Origin: Adiantum capillus-veneris
Lineage: Eukaryota > Streptophyta > Polypodiopsida > Polypodiales > Pteridaceae
Assembly: GCA_014529385.2 (NCBI GenBank)
Contig: CM043954.1
Location: forward strand, 7,753,806 to 7,817,805
Reading direction: 5' to 3'
DNA length: 64,000 bases
Part shown: positions 46,831 to 57,212 of the stretch, piece by piece
Layout of the letters: each line of letters starts with the position of its first letter
How positions within the stretch are numbered: the first letter of the stretch is position 1
The notes under the pieces: model-generated
Seen by the model: the letters and a program-made list of their open reading frames with translations, nothing else
Told to the model about the DNA's origin: nothing
The model's database searches: none
Made by a program: the position numbers and the translations under genes

Positions 46831-47064
46831 TGTATAATGGAAATGGCCTATGAACTTTGAGAGTAGAGGAATTAGGAAATTAGGTGAAGCACTTTTGAGA
46901 GATTACTTTGTGAGCATAGCGGGTGAACTTAATTGATGGTACCAACATAAACATGGTACTTAGTTAACTTGGCATGAACAATACTTTTGCAAGAGAGAAA
47001 GTTTAGAGAACATGACAATAGTTGAGGAACGGATTCATATGCGGTCCCCCCTCCAATAGGCATT

Positions 47065-47307
47065 TGTATTATAGTTTCTCCCATCAAGACAGACTTGGTA
47101 CAATACAATCTTTGTGTTCCTTGTGACCTACATGATGCAATGAAGATGGAAAGCTTCATGCATCACAATCATAACATAAACTTGTAGTCATTTGTATTAT
47201 AGTTTCTCCTATCAAGAGAGACTTGGTACAATACAATCTTTGTGTTCCTTGTGACCTACGTGATGCAATGAAGATGGTAAGCTTCATGCATCACAAGCAT
47301 AACATAA
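47065..47307 (+). repeat. Tandem duplication of about 121 bp in the LTR
   Basis: ATTTGTATTATAGTTTCTCC... through ...CATAACATAAACTTGTAG occurs twice with few changes (starts about 47065 and 47189). Confidence 0.9.
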
Positions 47308-48129
47308 ACTTGTAGAAAGCATTAACTATCCCAAGCCTCACTCCCAAGGCTTCAAACACCTTCGAACGTGGAGAGAGCCAGCAAGGAATGAGGATAGGGA
47401 AGAGGAAGAAGAAACATTCCATAGGAGAAAGAAATAGTTCCTCACTTATCATTACTCTTCTTGCTAGCATATATAATAGCATAGTAATGAAGATGGAGAA
47501 AATGGCAAGCTTAAGCATTGAAGCATAGCTCTTGGTTGGATTTTCATTCCATAGCCACGAGTGTTGGTGTAGTTCACTCTCACAAGCTTGGAGAAGGAGG
47601 TGGTGTTCCTCAACTTTCACCAAGTGAGAATAGTCTTGCAAATGAGTGTGTGTGTGGAGTATACCCCCCTAGCACCCCCCTTTCTTGCTTTGGGAAAAAA
47701 TTCTACTTGCTACAAGCTCATTGGACCCCTCTCCCCTTAGCCAATCACATCCAGCATGCAATCAAGCATATGGGTAGTCTTTTGATAAGTGTCCTCCTTA
47801 CCCCTTAGAGAGAGAGAGCTTGAAAATATCTAGATATTTGTTAGATGGAAGTAGAATCTCATTGGACCCTTCTTTAGCCCACCCAATAGCATTCAAGCAC
47901 ACCATGTGGTTAAGCTTAGTGAGAGTCTGACATGTGTCCCATGTGCTCTTTTAGAATTCCCCTAACTTTGAGATTTTTATGCATAGGAAGTTTCTCAAGC
48001 AACTTCCTCATTAAGTGAGTAGGTTCTCTTTTTGACTCAAGCATCTTACCCCCCATGCATAGGAAGCTTCTCAAGAAACTTCCTCATTAAATGTGACAAG
48101 TACCTCAAGTACCTTAGTCATCAAGCATG

Positions 48130-48392
48130 AAAAGCACCTTAGGTGGGGTTCCCACCTCAAGCACAGCCTTAGCTTGCTTAAGTTTAGGTCGGGTTCCCAC
48201 ATCAAAAACAGCCCTAGCTTGCTTAAGTTTAGGTCGAGTTTCCACCTCAAGCACAACCCTAGCTTGCTTAAGGTTCCCACCTCAAGCACACCCCTAGCTT
48301 GCTTAAGGTTCCCATCTCAAGCACATTCCTAGCTTGCTTAAGTTTAGGTCGGGTTCCCACCTCAAGCTTAGCCCTAGCTTGCTTAAGGTCAA
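48130..48392 (+). repeat. Minisatellite in the LTR
   Basis: The core GGTTCCCACCTCAAGCACA / CCTAGCTTGCTTAAG occurs about six times. Unit length alternates with presence or absence of TTTAGGTCGG. Confidence 0.9.
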
Positions 48393-48454
48393 ATAACTTT
48401 TAACACTAACCATTGGAGGTCTTTAATGAAGCTAACCCTAAGGTCTTTTAAGAT

Positions 48455-48660
48455 TCATTAGTTTCACATTGCTCTTTGATAAACTACCTCCTTTTGGACC
48501 CCTATTAAGATATAACCATCTCTCCTCTTGGTCCCCTGCTAAGGTAAGTCTAGAAGCACTTAGTGTACATTGCTCTTTGATAGACCATCTCCTTTTGGAC
48601 CCCTATTGAGATGCAACCATCTCTCCTTTTGGTCCCGTGTTGAGACAGGTCTAGAAGCAC
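48455..48660 (+). repeat. Tandem duplication of about 105 bp in the LTR
   Basis: CATTGCTCTTTGATARACYA...CTTTTGGACCCCTATT...GGTCTAGAAGCAC occurs twice. Confidence 0.88.
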
Positions 48661-48763
48661 ATGTCTCTATTCTAACTCTTGTTCCCGTTTATTCTCCCAC
48701 ATTAAATGATCAATTTAATATGAGAAAATCATTTGGTAAAGTTAGATATTATATTTTATGACA

Positions 48764-48780
48764 TTACCTCTCTCTTGAAA
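48764..48780 (-). promoter_or_regulatory. Polypurine tract
   Basis: On the minus strand TTTCAAGAGAGAGGTAA directly precedes the LTR start TGTCATAAAA. Confidence 0.75.
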
Positions 48781-48875
48781 TCATAGTCGTCCTCGACTAT
48801 GAGGTAGAGAAGATAAAGCCTAGTCATTAGTCCATGTTTCTTAGCGGGTAGAGGATCCCTTTTTACCCTACGACA

Positions 48876-49286
48876 TCATTCCAAGAGTTTCAAGCTACCA
48901 CATTGTGAAGCTCCACACATCCACAGTTCTTTAGGCTTACCTAACCAAGCTGGAAGTTTTGATCTTGCTACTGTGGTGGAATCAAACTCCTCAACCAGTG
49001 TTCTTGTCACATCCCTATAGCTATGGTCCCTCAAGTTTATCTTTGTTATGGTTTCCATATGTCTCGGGTATATATGGTCATAACCCCAATCTTGGACCAT
49101 TTTCAATTGTCGCATGAATGGTCTTCCAAGAATGATGTCATAGTTGTTCTTCTTGCCAAAGTCAACAACAGCAAAAGTGTGTTCATATTCAATGCCACAA
49201 GAAGTAATAAGTACTTTTTCTAGCAGTCCTAGGGGCTTTTCCTTGTGTCCGTCTGCAAGCTGCAGGGTCATTTGTGTGGATATCAA
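48876..49286 (-). pseudogene. Retropepsin C-terminal half
   Basis: MTLQLADGHKEKPLGLLEKV, then FAVVDFGKKNNYDIILGRPF and MVQDWGYDHIYP. DIILGRPF is the flap/ILG end of a gypsy-type protease. It continues from the active site at the end of the 51038-49299 ORF after a frameshift. No RT follows: after about 48876 only 100 bp remain before the polypurine tract. Confidence 0.8.
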
Positions 49287-49298
49287 GGCAGGTTTTAC

Positions 49299-51038
49299 CT
49301 ATTTTGTCCAAACCTCTTTGGTTGCAATGGCCACACCAGCTCCACTGTCAAGGATTGCCATGGTTTTTACATTATTGAATTCCACAGGAAGGGTGGTGTT
49401 TCCATCTGCTCCCTCGTAATACTTGCCTACCTTGTTTAATGGCACTGGCCTAGTATTAAGTTGAGGCATTTCAAGCTCTTTGATGCCTTCCTCGATTTGA
49501 GTCATCGGGGTTTTTACACCAAATTTCTCTAGACATTTACCCACATTAGCCCACATGTTTGGTCTTATTCTGAGCAACTCGGCTAACATTATTGTGCAGG
49601 TGACTTGGGTAGATAGAATATCTACTAGCCCCTTTGAATCGATGGCCTTGTTGGGAGACAGTCTCTGTGATGGCACTGCAACCACATCTAACTTGGTCTC
49701 GTACTCTCCCATGTAGCATGGTAGTGTTCTTAGAGAATGGGGTTGACTATCCATAGATTGTAGAGATCCTTTGTCGCCCCAATACGATCGCACGTCTAGA
49801 TTCATTTGAGATCCAGTCTCAAATTCCTCTATTGGTGGTAGAAACACTCCTCGTTCCTCACCAGTCTTGTCTACTCGTCTTCTTAGGTCATCGACTTCAT
49901 TGGCCTCTCTGACTTGTTTCCACAATTCGTCAAGACCATCTATCTCTTTACAATCCTCAGGTATAGCTTGGTGAAATCCCTCGGAAGAGTTATCCGTGGT
50001 ATTCAGTACTATCCTTGGTTCTAATTCTGGGTCTTTGAGGTTTGGTATGTGCTCATGACTAGAATTTGGCTCTTTTAGTTCTTGGTTTGGTGGGATTACT
50101 TGTGTAGGCATGACACGGATCACATCCTCAGGTTTTGCAACTAGTGGTTCTAGTAAAGCTTGGGCTGTTTGAATCATTTTCTGGCACATTTCAAACCTTT
50201 GCTTTTCTAGTTGTGCATAGGGATATGTCATCCACATGTGTTCTTGGGTTTGGTTGTTTTTTAGCCTCACATCATAGGCTTTCAAGAGGGCATCTAATGT
50301 CTCATTAACCTTCTCTGCCAACACAGATCCTCCTGAACTAGCACTTCTCGGTTTCTCATCCGTGGATGGTTCTTCTAGAGGTTTAGCCATCTGTGTAAGA
50401 GAAGGTGCCTCCTTTTCCTCATGTTGTTTTATCTTCTCCTCAGCTTCGGTAAGCTTCTCAGCTAGGGTTTTTTGCTCTTGTTCCCCGCGTGCTTTCATCC
50501 TAGTCTTTCTAGCTTTCCAACTATTTTGTTTGCTCTTGGTTTTCTGACTAGGTGCGTCTGTCTTTGGTCCATCATCTGTCTTTGGACTCGTGTCACTTTT
50601 CGTGTTCTTTGTCTCTAGATTCTCATCAGCTTTCTTTTGAGCTTGCGCTCTCGTAGCTACTTGAACTGGTACGACATTTTCATTTTCTGAGCTACTAGGT
50701 AGCTGAACAATCCCTAATACATTTGTTGTGATTTTCCTGATTTGGTTTGGTTTTTTCGGGCAATCGGGGATCAAGTGAGTGATGCCACACTCAAGACAAT
50801 AGGCATTTACTTCAGTGATCTCCGTATGAGGACATTGTTTGACCAAGTGGTTGTCACGACTTTTGTGACAATTTGTCTCTGGTTGAGGAGATTCTTTTAG
50901 CATTTCCTCTTCGCTATAAGCAAGCTTTGACCTAGATAAGACGCTATTTGCAATGACTCGCAATGTCCTTTCGTCCATTTCATACCTTCTTTCTTTTGAC
51001 TGAAACCTAGGAGGTGGAGGTTGTACCGGCCTCACCAC
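49299..51038 (-). CDS. Gag C-terminal region plus protease active site, non-autonomous element
   Basis: 579 codons. Near the start two cysteine/histidine clusters occur, CHKSRDNHLVKQC and CLECGITHLIPDC. The second is a knuckle with the unusual CX2CX3HX4C spacing. A long charged region follows (KKADENLETKNTKSD, a likely coiled coil around AEKLTEAEEKIKQHEEKEA), then linker. The protease active site MAILDSGAGVAIATKEVW ends the frame. The product would be a structural protein with its own protease. RT, RNase H and integrase are absent from the element. Confidence 0.82.
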   Translation of the reverse strand: MVRPVQPPPPRFQSKERRYEMDERTLRVIANSVLSRSKLAYSEEEMLKESPQPETNCHKSRDNHLVKQCPHTEITEVNAYCLECGITHLIPDCPKKPNQIRKITTNVLGIVQLPSSSENENVVPVQVATRAQAQKKADENLETKNTKSDTSPKTDDGPKTDAPSQKTKSKQNSWKARKTRMKARGEQEQKTLAEKLTEAEEKIKQHEEKEAPSLTQMAKPLEEPSTDEKPRSASSGGSVLAEKVNETLDALLKAYDVRLKNNQTQEHMWMTYPYAQLEKQRFEMCQKMIQTAQALLEPLVAKPEDVIRVMPTQVIPPNQELKEPNSSHEHIPNLKDPELEPRIVLNTTDNSSEGFHQAIPEDCKEIDGLDELWKQVREANEVDDLRRRVDKTGEERGVFLPPIEEFETGSQMNLDVRSYWGDKGSLQSMDSQPHSLRTLPCYMGEYETKLDVVAVPSQRLSPNKAIDSKGLVDILSTQVTCTIMLAELLRIRPNMWANVGKCLEKFGVKTPMTQIEEGIKELEMPQLNTRPVPLNKVGKYYEGADGNTTLPVEFNNVKTMAILDSGAGVAIATKEVWTK

Positions 51039-52491
51039 TCCATGTGTTCTCTCACATTTTGTTGCTCCGAAGGGTAGTACTCACTTTGGTTGCTATACCA
51101 CATTGTAGCTAGTACTGGCGTTGGTTTATTTGATGCTTCCATCATTGGCATGTATCTCATGTCTACCTGCATTCTAGCACCTGGCAGCGGAGGTTGTTAT
51201 CCTAAGACAAGATGTGGCCTTAAAACTACTACTGGTCTTGGCGCATTCTCCGTAATGTATCTAGGTGGAGTAGGTGCTTCTGGAACAGGTTGTACATACC
51301 TCTCCCTAGAATTTTCCATGCTATAATAGCACTCTTCCCTCGTATGGTTCGTCCATTTTCTCTCAATTTCACACCACTTCGACTCTCCCGAATCAGACCT
51401 TACAAGAGGAATCAACCTCTTGACCAAGTCGTCGATAAGCTTTTATTGATCAATAGGTGCCGTTGGCTTGGCAATGGACTCACTTATCTGTGAAACACTG
51501 TGCTGAGAGGATGTGTCATCTCCTTGACTCTTTAAGTCCTTTTCTTTGTATGCCTCACAGTTATCCACTAGATAAAGAGCTTGTTTGATCAACTCGTTTA
51601 GCGTCATCCTCCTTATCATATGCAGATCCTTCTAAGGCCCTCATGTCTCATTCCCTGGATAAAGATCAGCATCAGTCGTGCTTGCGTAGGTAATTCCACT
51701 CTCGGACAGAGCTTAACATATCTCTTGAGCCGTAATGATGCTTTGCGTACTGATTCATTCTCTTTCTGTTTGAATCTATGGATTTGCGAGATCATGTTGT
51801 GAGCAATGCCTTTTGGCGAGAATTATTCAATAAAATCCTCAAACAGCTCGTCTAGGGTCTCAAAATCCCATTTTTCCACCGAGTCGAACCATATAGCTGC
51901 ATCATCTTCTAGAGTCAATCCAAATCTCGCAAACTGTGTCGCAAAATCTGAAACTTCCTCTGCTCTAATCACTCTTCTAAAAGACGTTAAGTGATCTCTC
52001 GGATCTTTATCTCCGGAGTATTTTCTGTTTACCCATTTCTGGACTTGGGATGGTCTAACTCGTCGATTGTCTACAAGTCTAACCAAAGACTCTCCCAATC
52101 CTTCTCTCGTTATCGCTCTTGAAGGGAATCTTGGTGGCTCTCTTCTTGGAATTCCTATAGGAATTCTCGTGTTTGGTGGAGGCATTTGTGGTCCTTCATT
52201 GACCAAATATCCACCTCTTTCTAGTACAATCTGTGGATTTGAGCTTTCTACAACTTTGTATTCTCGTCCATACGTGTCGACAACTATAGATCTCCATTGA
52301 CAGTCGACTCCGTATGTGTAGACATATAAGAGCTTGTAATCCGTTATCTCTTCTAGGTATGGATGTGAGCACCTATAAAGATTGACCTCATTGTCGTCAA
52401 TGTATCTATATAGTCCTTCACTCTCATGACCAATCATCCAAACTCTCTCAACAAGATGGATCTTTATCAATTGCAAGTTTGGAAGATCCAT
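51039..52491 (-). pseudogene. Gag N-terminal and capsid region, frameshifted
   Basis: The ORF 52491-51823 starts MDLPNLQLIKIHLVERVWMI and contains the capsid start (VQKWVNRKYSGDKDPRDHL, FARFGLTLEDDAAIWFDSVE). After a stop near 51823 the minus-strand frame at 51802-51620 gives ISQIHRFKQKENESVRKASL and VELPTQARLMLIFIQGM. 51427-51197 gives a linker (KWCEIERKWTNHTREECYYS). The pattern is Retrotrans_gag with frameshifts. Confidence 0.75.
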
Positions 52492-52723
52492 TGTGGGAGG
52501 ATATTCTTCTATCGTTGGAAGTAGACTTAGTCCACTGTGTTCAAGTTCTTTGGTTAGGGAAAAGTCGAAACTATGTCCAAAACCGCAACCGTTTCGTCAC
52601 AATTCTCGCAAATTGTCGCTTTTAGACACCCCTAACTTGCGGATGTATTTTGAGGCCTCAAACGATGTTTTTAGGCATGCATTTAGTTAAAGTTTTGCTC
52701 TAATATCTGTAGAGCCGCTCTCA

Positions 52724-52741
52724 GGCTACGTTTTGATATAA
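52724..52741 (-). promoter_or_regulatory. Possible decayed primer binding site
   Basis: On the minus strand TTATATCAAAACGTAGCC can be aligned to a TGGTATCAGAGC-type site with four differences, three of them G to A. It lies about 230 bp before the gag start. No 5' LTR is present beyond it. Confidence 0.35.
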
Positions 52742-53776
52742 AAACTTTTCCGATCCGATACCGTTTGTGAAAGTAATGGCCAAAACAGTGAAAATGAGTT
52801 CAAATTCAAATTTTAAAAAATATTTGGGATCTATGTGACACTGTGAACACTTCTATATGGTCAAAGGTACAGTTGGACCCTAAAACTGGCCTAGAGACAT
52901 CCTACGCGTAGGATGTCTATATGCTCAGAATTTAACAAAATTTGGTTCAGATACTCCCCTCAGCAACACAATGGTATGCTCAGAATTTCATTTGGACCTA
53001 AAAATGGCCTTGATACATCCTACGCGTTGTCGTGCTGTGACACGTACATAGTGGGAACGCATGCTACAAGATCTATCTTGTATTTTTTTAGATACATAAT
53101 TATATTTCTTATAGTGTACATATGCATATTTAAGTATAATAATAAGCCTTCTATCTCATCCTATTATTTTTCTCAAGGGTAACATATCCTTACTTTACCA
53201 TCAGAAAATACTATGGGAAAAGCATCAATAGCTCCGCCTCTTTAACTTGGGGCAAAAAGCATTGATTCTTTATTTCTATTATTTCATTATCATCTCACAC
53301 CCTAGCTAGATCCTATATTTAGGGTAAACTCCAATATATATATATTCTATGTATTTTTTATACTTTTCTTATATTTCTTTTTAAATAGCTACAAGGAGAG
53401 AATCAAATCCTAGTGGGACACTAGGTGGCATGATTTCAAAGATACACTTATTTTAATGCATTATTGCAAGCATGATTACAAAACTTTGTCAAGGAGCAAT
53501 GTCATGCTTTCATATGGCATGAGGTGTCCTTTGGAATTAAATGAAAGTCTATGCTAAGGAGACCACATGAAGACTTTTTCTGCCATAAATGGACCCTATT
53601 TTGGTGAATTTTTTACACAAGGTTCCAATCCGAATTGGAAAACAATTTTAAAATGAAAATCGTAGCTAATGAGCTGAAGTTTTTGCCCATATTTTTACTT
53701 TTTTATTTGGAGCCACGGTTGAGGAGATATGATCAAAATACTGGACCCCAGTCTGCCCACATCATGCTGGGACACC
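52742..53776. other. Unassigned sequence with a 24-bp perfect palindrome
   Basis: No gene. AGACATCCTACG/CGTAGGATGTCT forms a perfect palindrome at 52895-52918. Its left half (CATCCTACGCGT) and the phrases TATGCTCAGAATTT and GGACC(C)TAAAA.TGGCC recur about 100 bp further on (52975-53030). Confidence 0.6.
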
Positions 53777-53852
53777 TCATTTCCAACTTTTCCAATTCCT
53801 GTTCACACTAGCTCCTCTCTTCTTGTGTAAACCCTTGGGGGTTCCCTTCACC

Positions 53853-53859
53853 TATAAAA
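53853..53859 (+). promoter_or_regulatory. TATA box, copy B
   Basis: TATAAAA in CACCTATAAAAGGGGACC, as in copy A. Confidence 0.65.
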
Positions 53860-54196
53860 GGGGACCTCTTCTTCCTTGGAAGGAACTCAAGCATTCAAGC
53901 CATTGATGAGAGGAATTCTCGAGGGAGTGAGTAGTAATGCCTAATTGTACTTAGCCATTAACATAAGCCCAAGCCTACACTTTCTCCTAGAGGGAGACTA
54001 GTCATTCTTGCAACAAGCTAACCTTGGAAGATCAACTCTAATCAAAGAAGGTCTTGCACTTGGTGTATCAATCAAAGTGGAATTATCCACTCTTCTTCTC
54101 TCTCCCATCAATAATGGTGCCGAAGGGTTTCAAGTAAGATGTGTTCTACATTGATGTTTTCTTGATTTCTTGTTGTTTTTATTTTCATCTCTAATC

Positions 54197-54408
<212 letters not shown>

Positions 54409-54471
54409 AATCTCATCTCCTTAACCAAACCTATCTCTCTCATTCTTAGTAATTCATCCTCTCTAGGTTCT

Positions 54472-54756
54472 TGTTAACCCTCACGGCACACGGACACCCT
54501 ATGATCTATAAACGTTGTATTATTTAGAGTCAGGTACCGGGCTTGTCGGACCAATAGGGAAAGGTAGAGTGATCGTCGATGAGAGGCGCACTTTAATTTG
54601 GACATTCAAGGGATTAGTTGGTTAAGCATGGGCGCCCAAGTGTGAATGGGGTGAGCTCCTATAAAAGCCAACTAAACCTAATTTTTACTCATTCTCTCAT
54701 TTGTGCAATTGAAGAGTGCTCTTGCTCCATCTCCATCTTCTTCTTCTTCACCTCCT

Positions 54757-54788
<32 letters not shown>

Positions 54789-55009
54789 GGAGAGTGTGTG
54801 TGCGATCGAGCATTACGAAGGCACGATGGCGGCGAAGCGGTTGAGCGCGGCACGACTGCAGCTTCTTCTTCATCGCGGCGAGGAATCCACCACGAAGGCG
54901 AGCGTAGAGCGGTGAGTGACACACCCTTTGTTTCCTTGAGCTTGCTAGTTTAGGCTTGTTGTGTGCTTGGAGCCGTTTGTGGCTCGCACACGGTGTATTG
55001 GCAAGTCCC
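54472..55009 (+). repeat. Inverted LTR, left arm of the palindrome
   Basis: 538 bp. The reverse complement of 55058-55595 with only two substitutions noticed (around 54597 and at the position matching 55574). It lacks the last 30 bp of a full LTR and ends GGCAAGTCCC. Confidence 0.92.
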
Positions 55010-55023
55010 CGGCAACGGCGCCA
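55006..55023 (+). other. 18-nt block identical to the tRNA-Asp 3' end
   Basis: TCCCCGGCAACGGCGCCA equals the 3' end, with CCA, of plant tRNA-Asp as I know it. On the minus strand it is a perfect primer site in the wrong place, following the 3' LTR via AAAA (55024-55027). The regular primer site at 62931-62948 differs from it at two bases. TCCC at its start overlaps the end of the left LTR arm. Confidence 0.85.
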
Positions 55024-55027
55024 AAAA

Positions 55028-55272
55028 TGTGCGCTCCTTGCCGCACTGTCGAAGCAAGGGACTTGCCAATACACCGTGTGCGAGCCACAAACGGCTCCAA
55101 GCACACAACAAGCCTAAACTAGCAAGCTCAAGGAAACAAAGGGTGTGTCACTCACCGCTCTACGCTCGCCTTCGTGGTGGATTCCTCGCCGCGATGAAGA
55201 AGAAGCTGCAGTCGTGCCGCGCTCAACCGCTTCGCCGCCGTCGTGCCTTCGTAATGCTCGATCGCACACACA

Positions 55273-55310
<38 letters not shown>

Positions 55311-55595
55311 AGGAGGTGAAGAAGAAGAAGATGGAGATGGAGCAAGAGCACTCTTCAATTGCACAAATGAGAGAATGAGTAAAAATTAGGTTTAGTTGGC
55401 TTTTATAGGAGCTCACCCCATTCACACTTGGGCGCCCATGCTTAACCAACTAATCCCTTGAATGTCCAAGTTAAAGTGCGCCTCTCATCGACGATCACTC
55501 TACCTTTCCCTATTGGTCCGACAAGCCCGGTACCTGACTCTAAATAATACAACGTTTATAGATCATAGGGTGTCTGTGTGCCGTGAGGGTTAACA
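55028..55595 (-). repeat. 3' LTR (568 bp), right arm of the palindrome
   Basis: On the minus strand it starts TGTTAACCCTCACGG and ends GAGCGCACA. A polypurine tract lies just before it (AGGAAGGGGGGCA, 55608-55596). Confidence 0.93.
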
Positions 55596-55612
55596 TGCCC
55601 CCCTTCCTGATG
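55596..55612 (-). promoter_or_regulatory. Polypurine tract
   Basis: On the minus strand ACATCAGGAAGGGGGGCA, ending at the LTR start. Confidence 0.88.
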
Positions 55613-57212
55613 TAGATTCCGTCCTCGGAAGCTATTGAGTTGAAGCTGGTTCGTCGAGGTGGAAGAGCATTTGAGATGAATGTCCTTAGCCTTCTTAAGT
55701 CACTGCAAAATCAAACAACATTGGCACAGTAATTGCATTCTCTTAAAAAGCATATGCAGTTTTAGGTAGACACATTGATTGGTAAAAGAATTTCAAACAA
55801 TTTGTTAGCAATGAACATTAAATTGCAATGTAATCAAATGCATAAACAGATGTAAAGGTAGAAAATTAAACAAGTCTGGGGTCACTAATTTGACGGTCGA
55901 AAAGCACTAGAGATCGAATATTAATACCATGGGTAAGCTTCTTAATTTTCTGTGGTCAATTAAGTTGTTTAATCGCGAGAGCCAAGTATTCATGTTCGAG
56001 GGCTGACTAGAGGCTATATCTAGAAGACTTTGTAGTTAAGCTACCATAAAAGGAATTTCTCATGAAATCATCACCTGACTGATTACTTTTTCTTTGACCC
56101 CCCAAAGTCGTTTCACACTGATTCAATTTTGATGTGTGTGCTTATTTTGTATGCCTTGGGTTTTTTGCTTTTCAAGGAAAAGCGCCCACACTGGGAACCT
56201 CTAGGGCTCTAGTACCATAGGCGATACATGTGAGTGAAGTACCAATTCAAGCTGAGATTTCTCTTCCAGCTTAAAATTTTACATTGTGGCACTTTGATTT
56301 TTTGTTTGTTCATTTTCAGCATTTTAATTTTGTAACTTTGGGGGGCCATATAACACTGTTACCCTCCCAGGCTCATCACATTAGTAAACTCCCTTTATAA
56401 TACTTACGCTAAAGGTCAATAGGGTTAAGCCCACTAGAAAGCCCTAGTACATTTCATACAATGCTGCCTAAATCGGATTAAGAACCTAAGTAACCATTGT
56501 TTATTAGGAAGGCATTCCCCATGGTATTAAGAGAAGATTTCTAATACCTAGCTTGGTCAAACTAGCTTAGTCAGACTGCTTGATTTTTACACCTAAACAA
56601 GTGATTATGACAAAACATTACATTGAATTAAATGTTTGATACTAAGCAAATGCGCTGAATATTATGCTACCAATCACAATCAAAGCAGACAAACATGGAT
56701 GCAAAAAGATAAGGGCAATGCTAATGGACAAGAAACACCTGTTTGTGTTGATGGTCGTGCTTGATTTGAAGGTTCCATGAAGATCCAAATCCTATCAATA
56801 GCAACACGCTCCTGTACACACTAGGAAACAAAAGAAATACCTCCAGGAGGCACATTAGTGGGAAAAGAGAACTTGGCTAATCTCTCAACTCTAAAACAGT
56901 CATGACATAGGTTTCTGTTTCAGTGTACCAAATGTGACATTTGTAGGTCCGAGTCAATGTTTTGACTTTAATGTGCATACTCGTTTGCTAATTGCTCTTG
57001 CTCCTTTTTTTTTTTTTGTGAGTATAAAGCTTTATATGTACATTCCCTAAGATCGGAGATTAAGAGGTCAGGGAAAAAGGTTGAGAGGGAAACAAATGAA
57101 TGATGACTGTCAGCAAACACTCCCCCCTTCCTTGGGTAGATCATACCGTTTGAAAGGAGCTTGTCACCCTTTGAAACCAATTGTTCCAGTTGGTAATAGG
57201 TGAGGATTTTTG
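55613..57212. other. Non-coding interior of the element
   Basis: No domain is seen in about 1.6 kb where RT and integrase would be expected in an autonomous element. The only long frames are chance ORFs. Confidence 0.6.

Larger units (their letters stand above)
46831..48763 (-). repeat. 3' LTR of a minus-strand gag-protease element (1933 bp)
   Basis: On the minus strand it starts TGTCATAAAATATAATATC after a polypurine tract and ends CCATTATACA. It is collinear with the plus-strand LTR at 13692-15290. It contains a 121-bp duplication, a minisatellite and a 105-bp duplication. CACAA at 46826-46830 would be the target duplication, but the partner end is lost. Confidence 0.82.

Noticed and set aside
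47518-47808. 96-codon plus-strand ORF
   Set aside because: It lies in the antisense strand of an LTR with a collinear relative at 13692 that does not keep the frame.
55006-55023. A tRNA-Asp gene
   Set aside because: Only the last 18 nt of the tRNA are present and the neighbouring sequence is LTR, so it is a primer copy and not a gene.
54748-55319. ORFs of 70-118 codons in the LTR arms (MLGAVCGSHTVYWQ and MVKHGRPSVNG types)
   Set aside because: They occur in mirrored pairs only because the arms are inverted copies, and they run through simple repeats.
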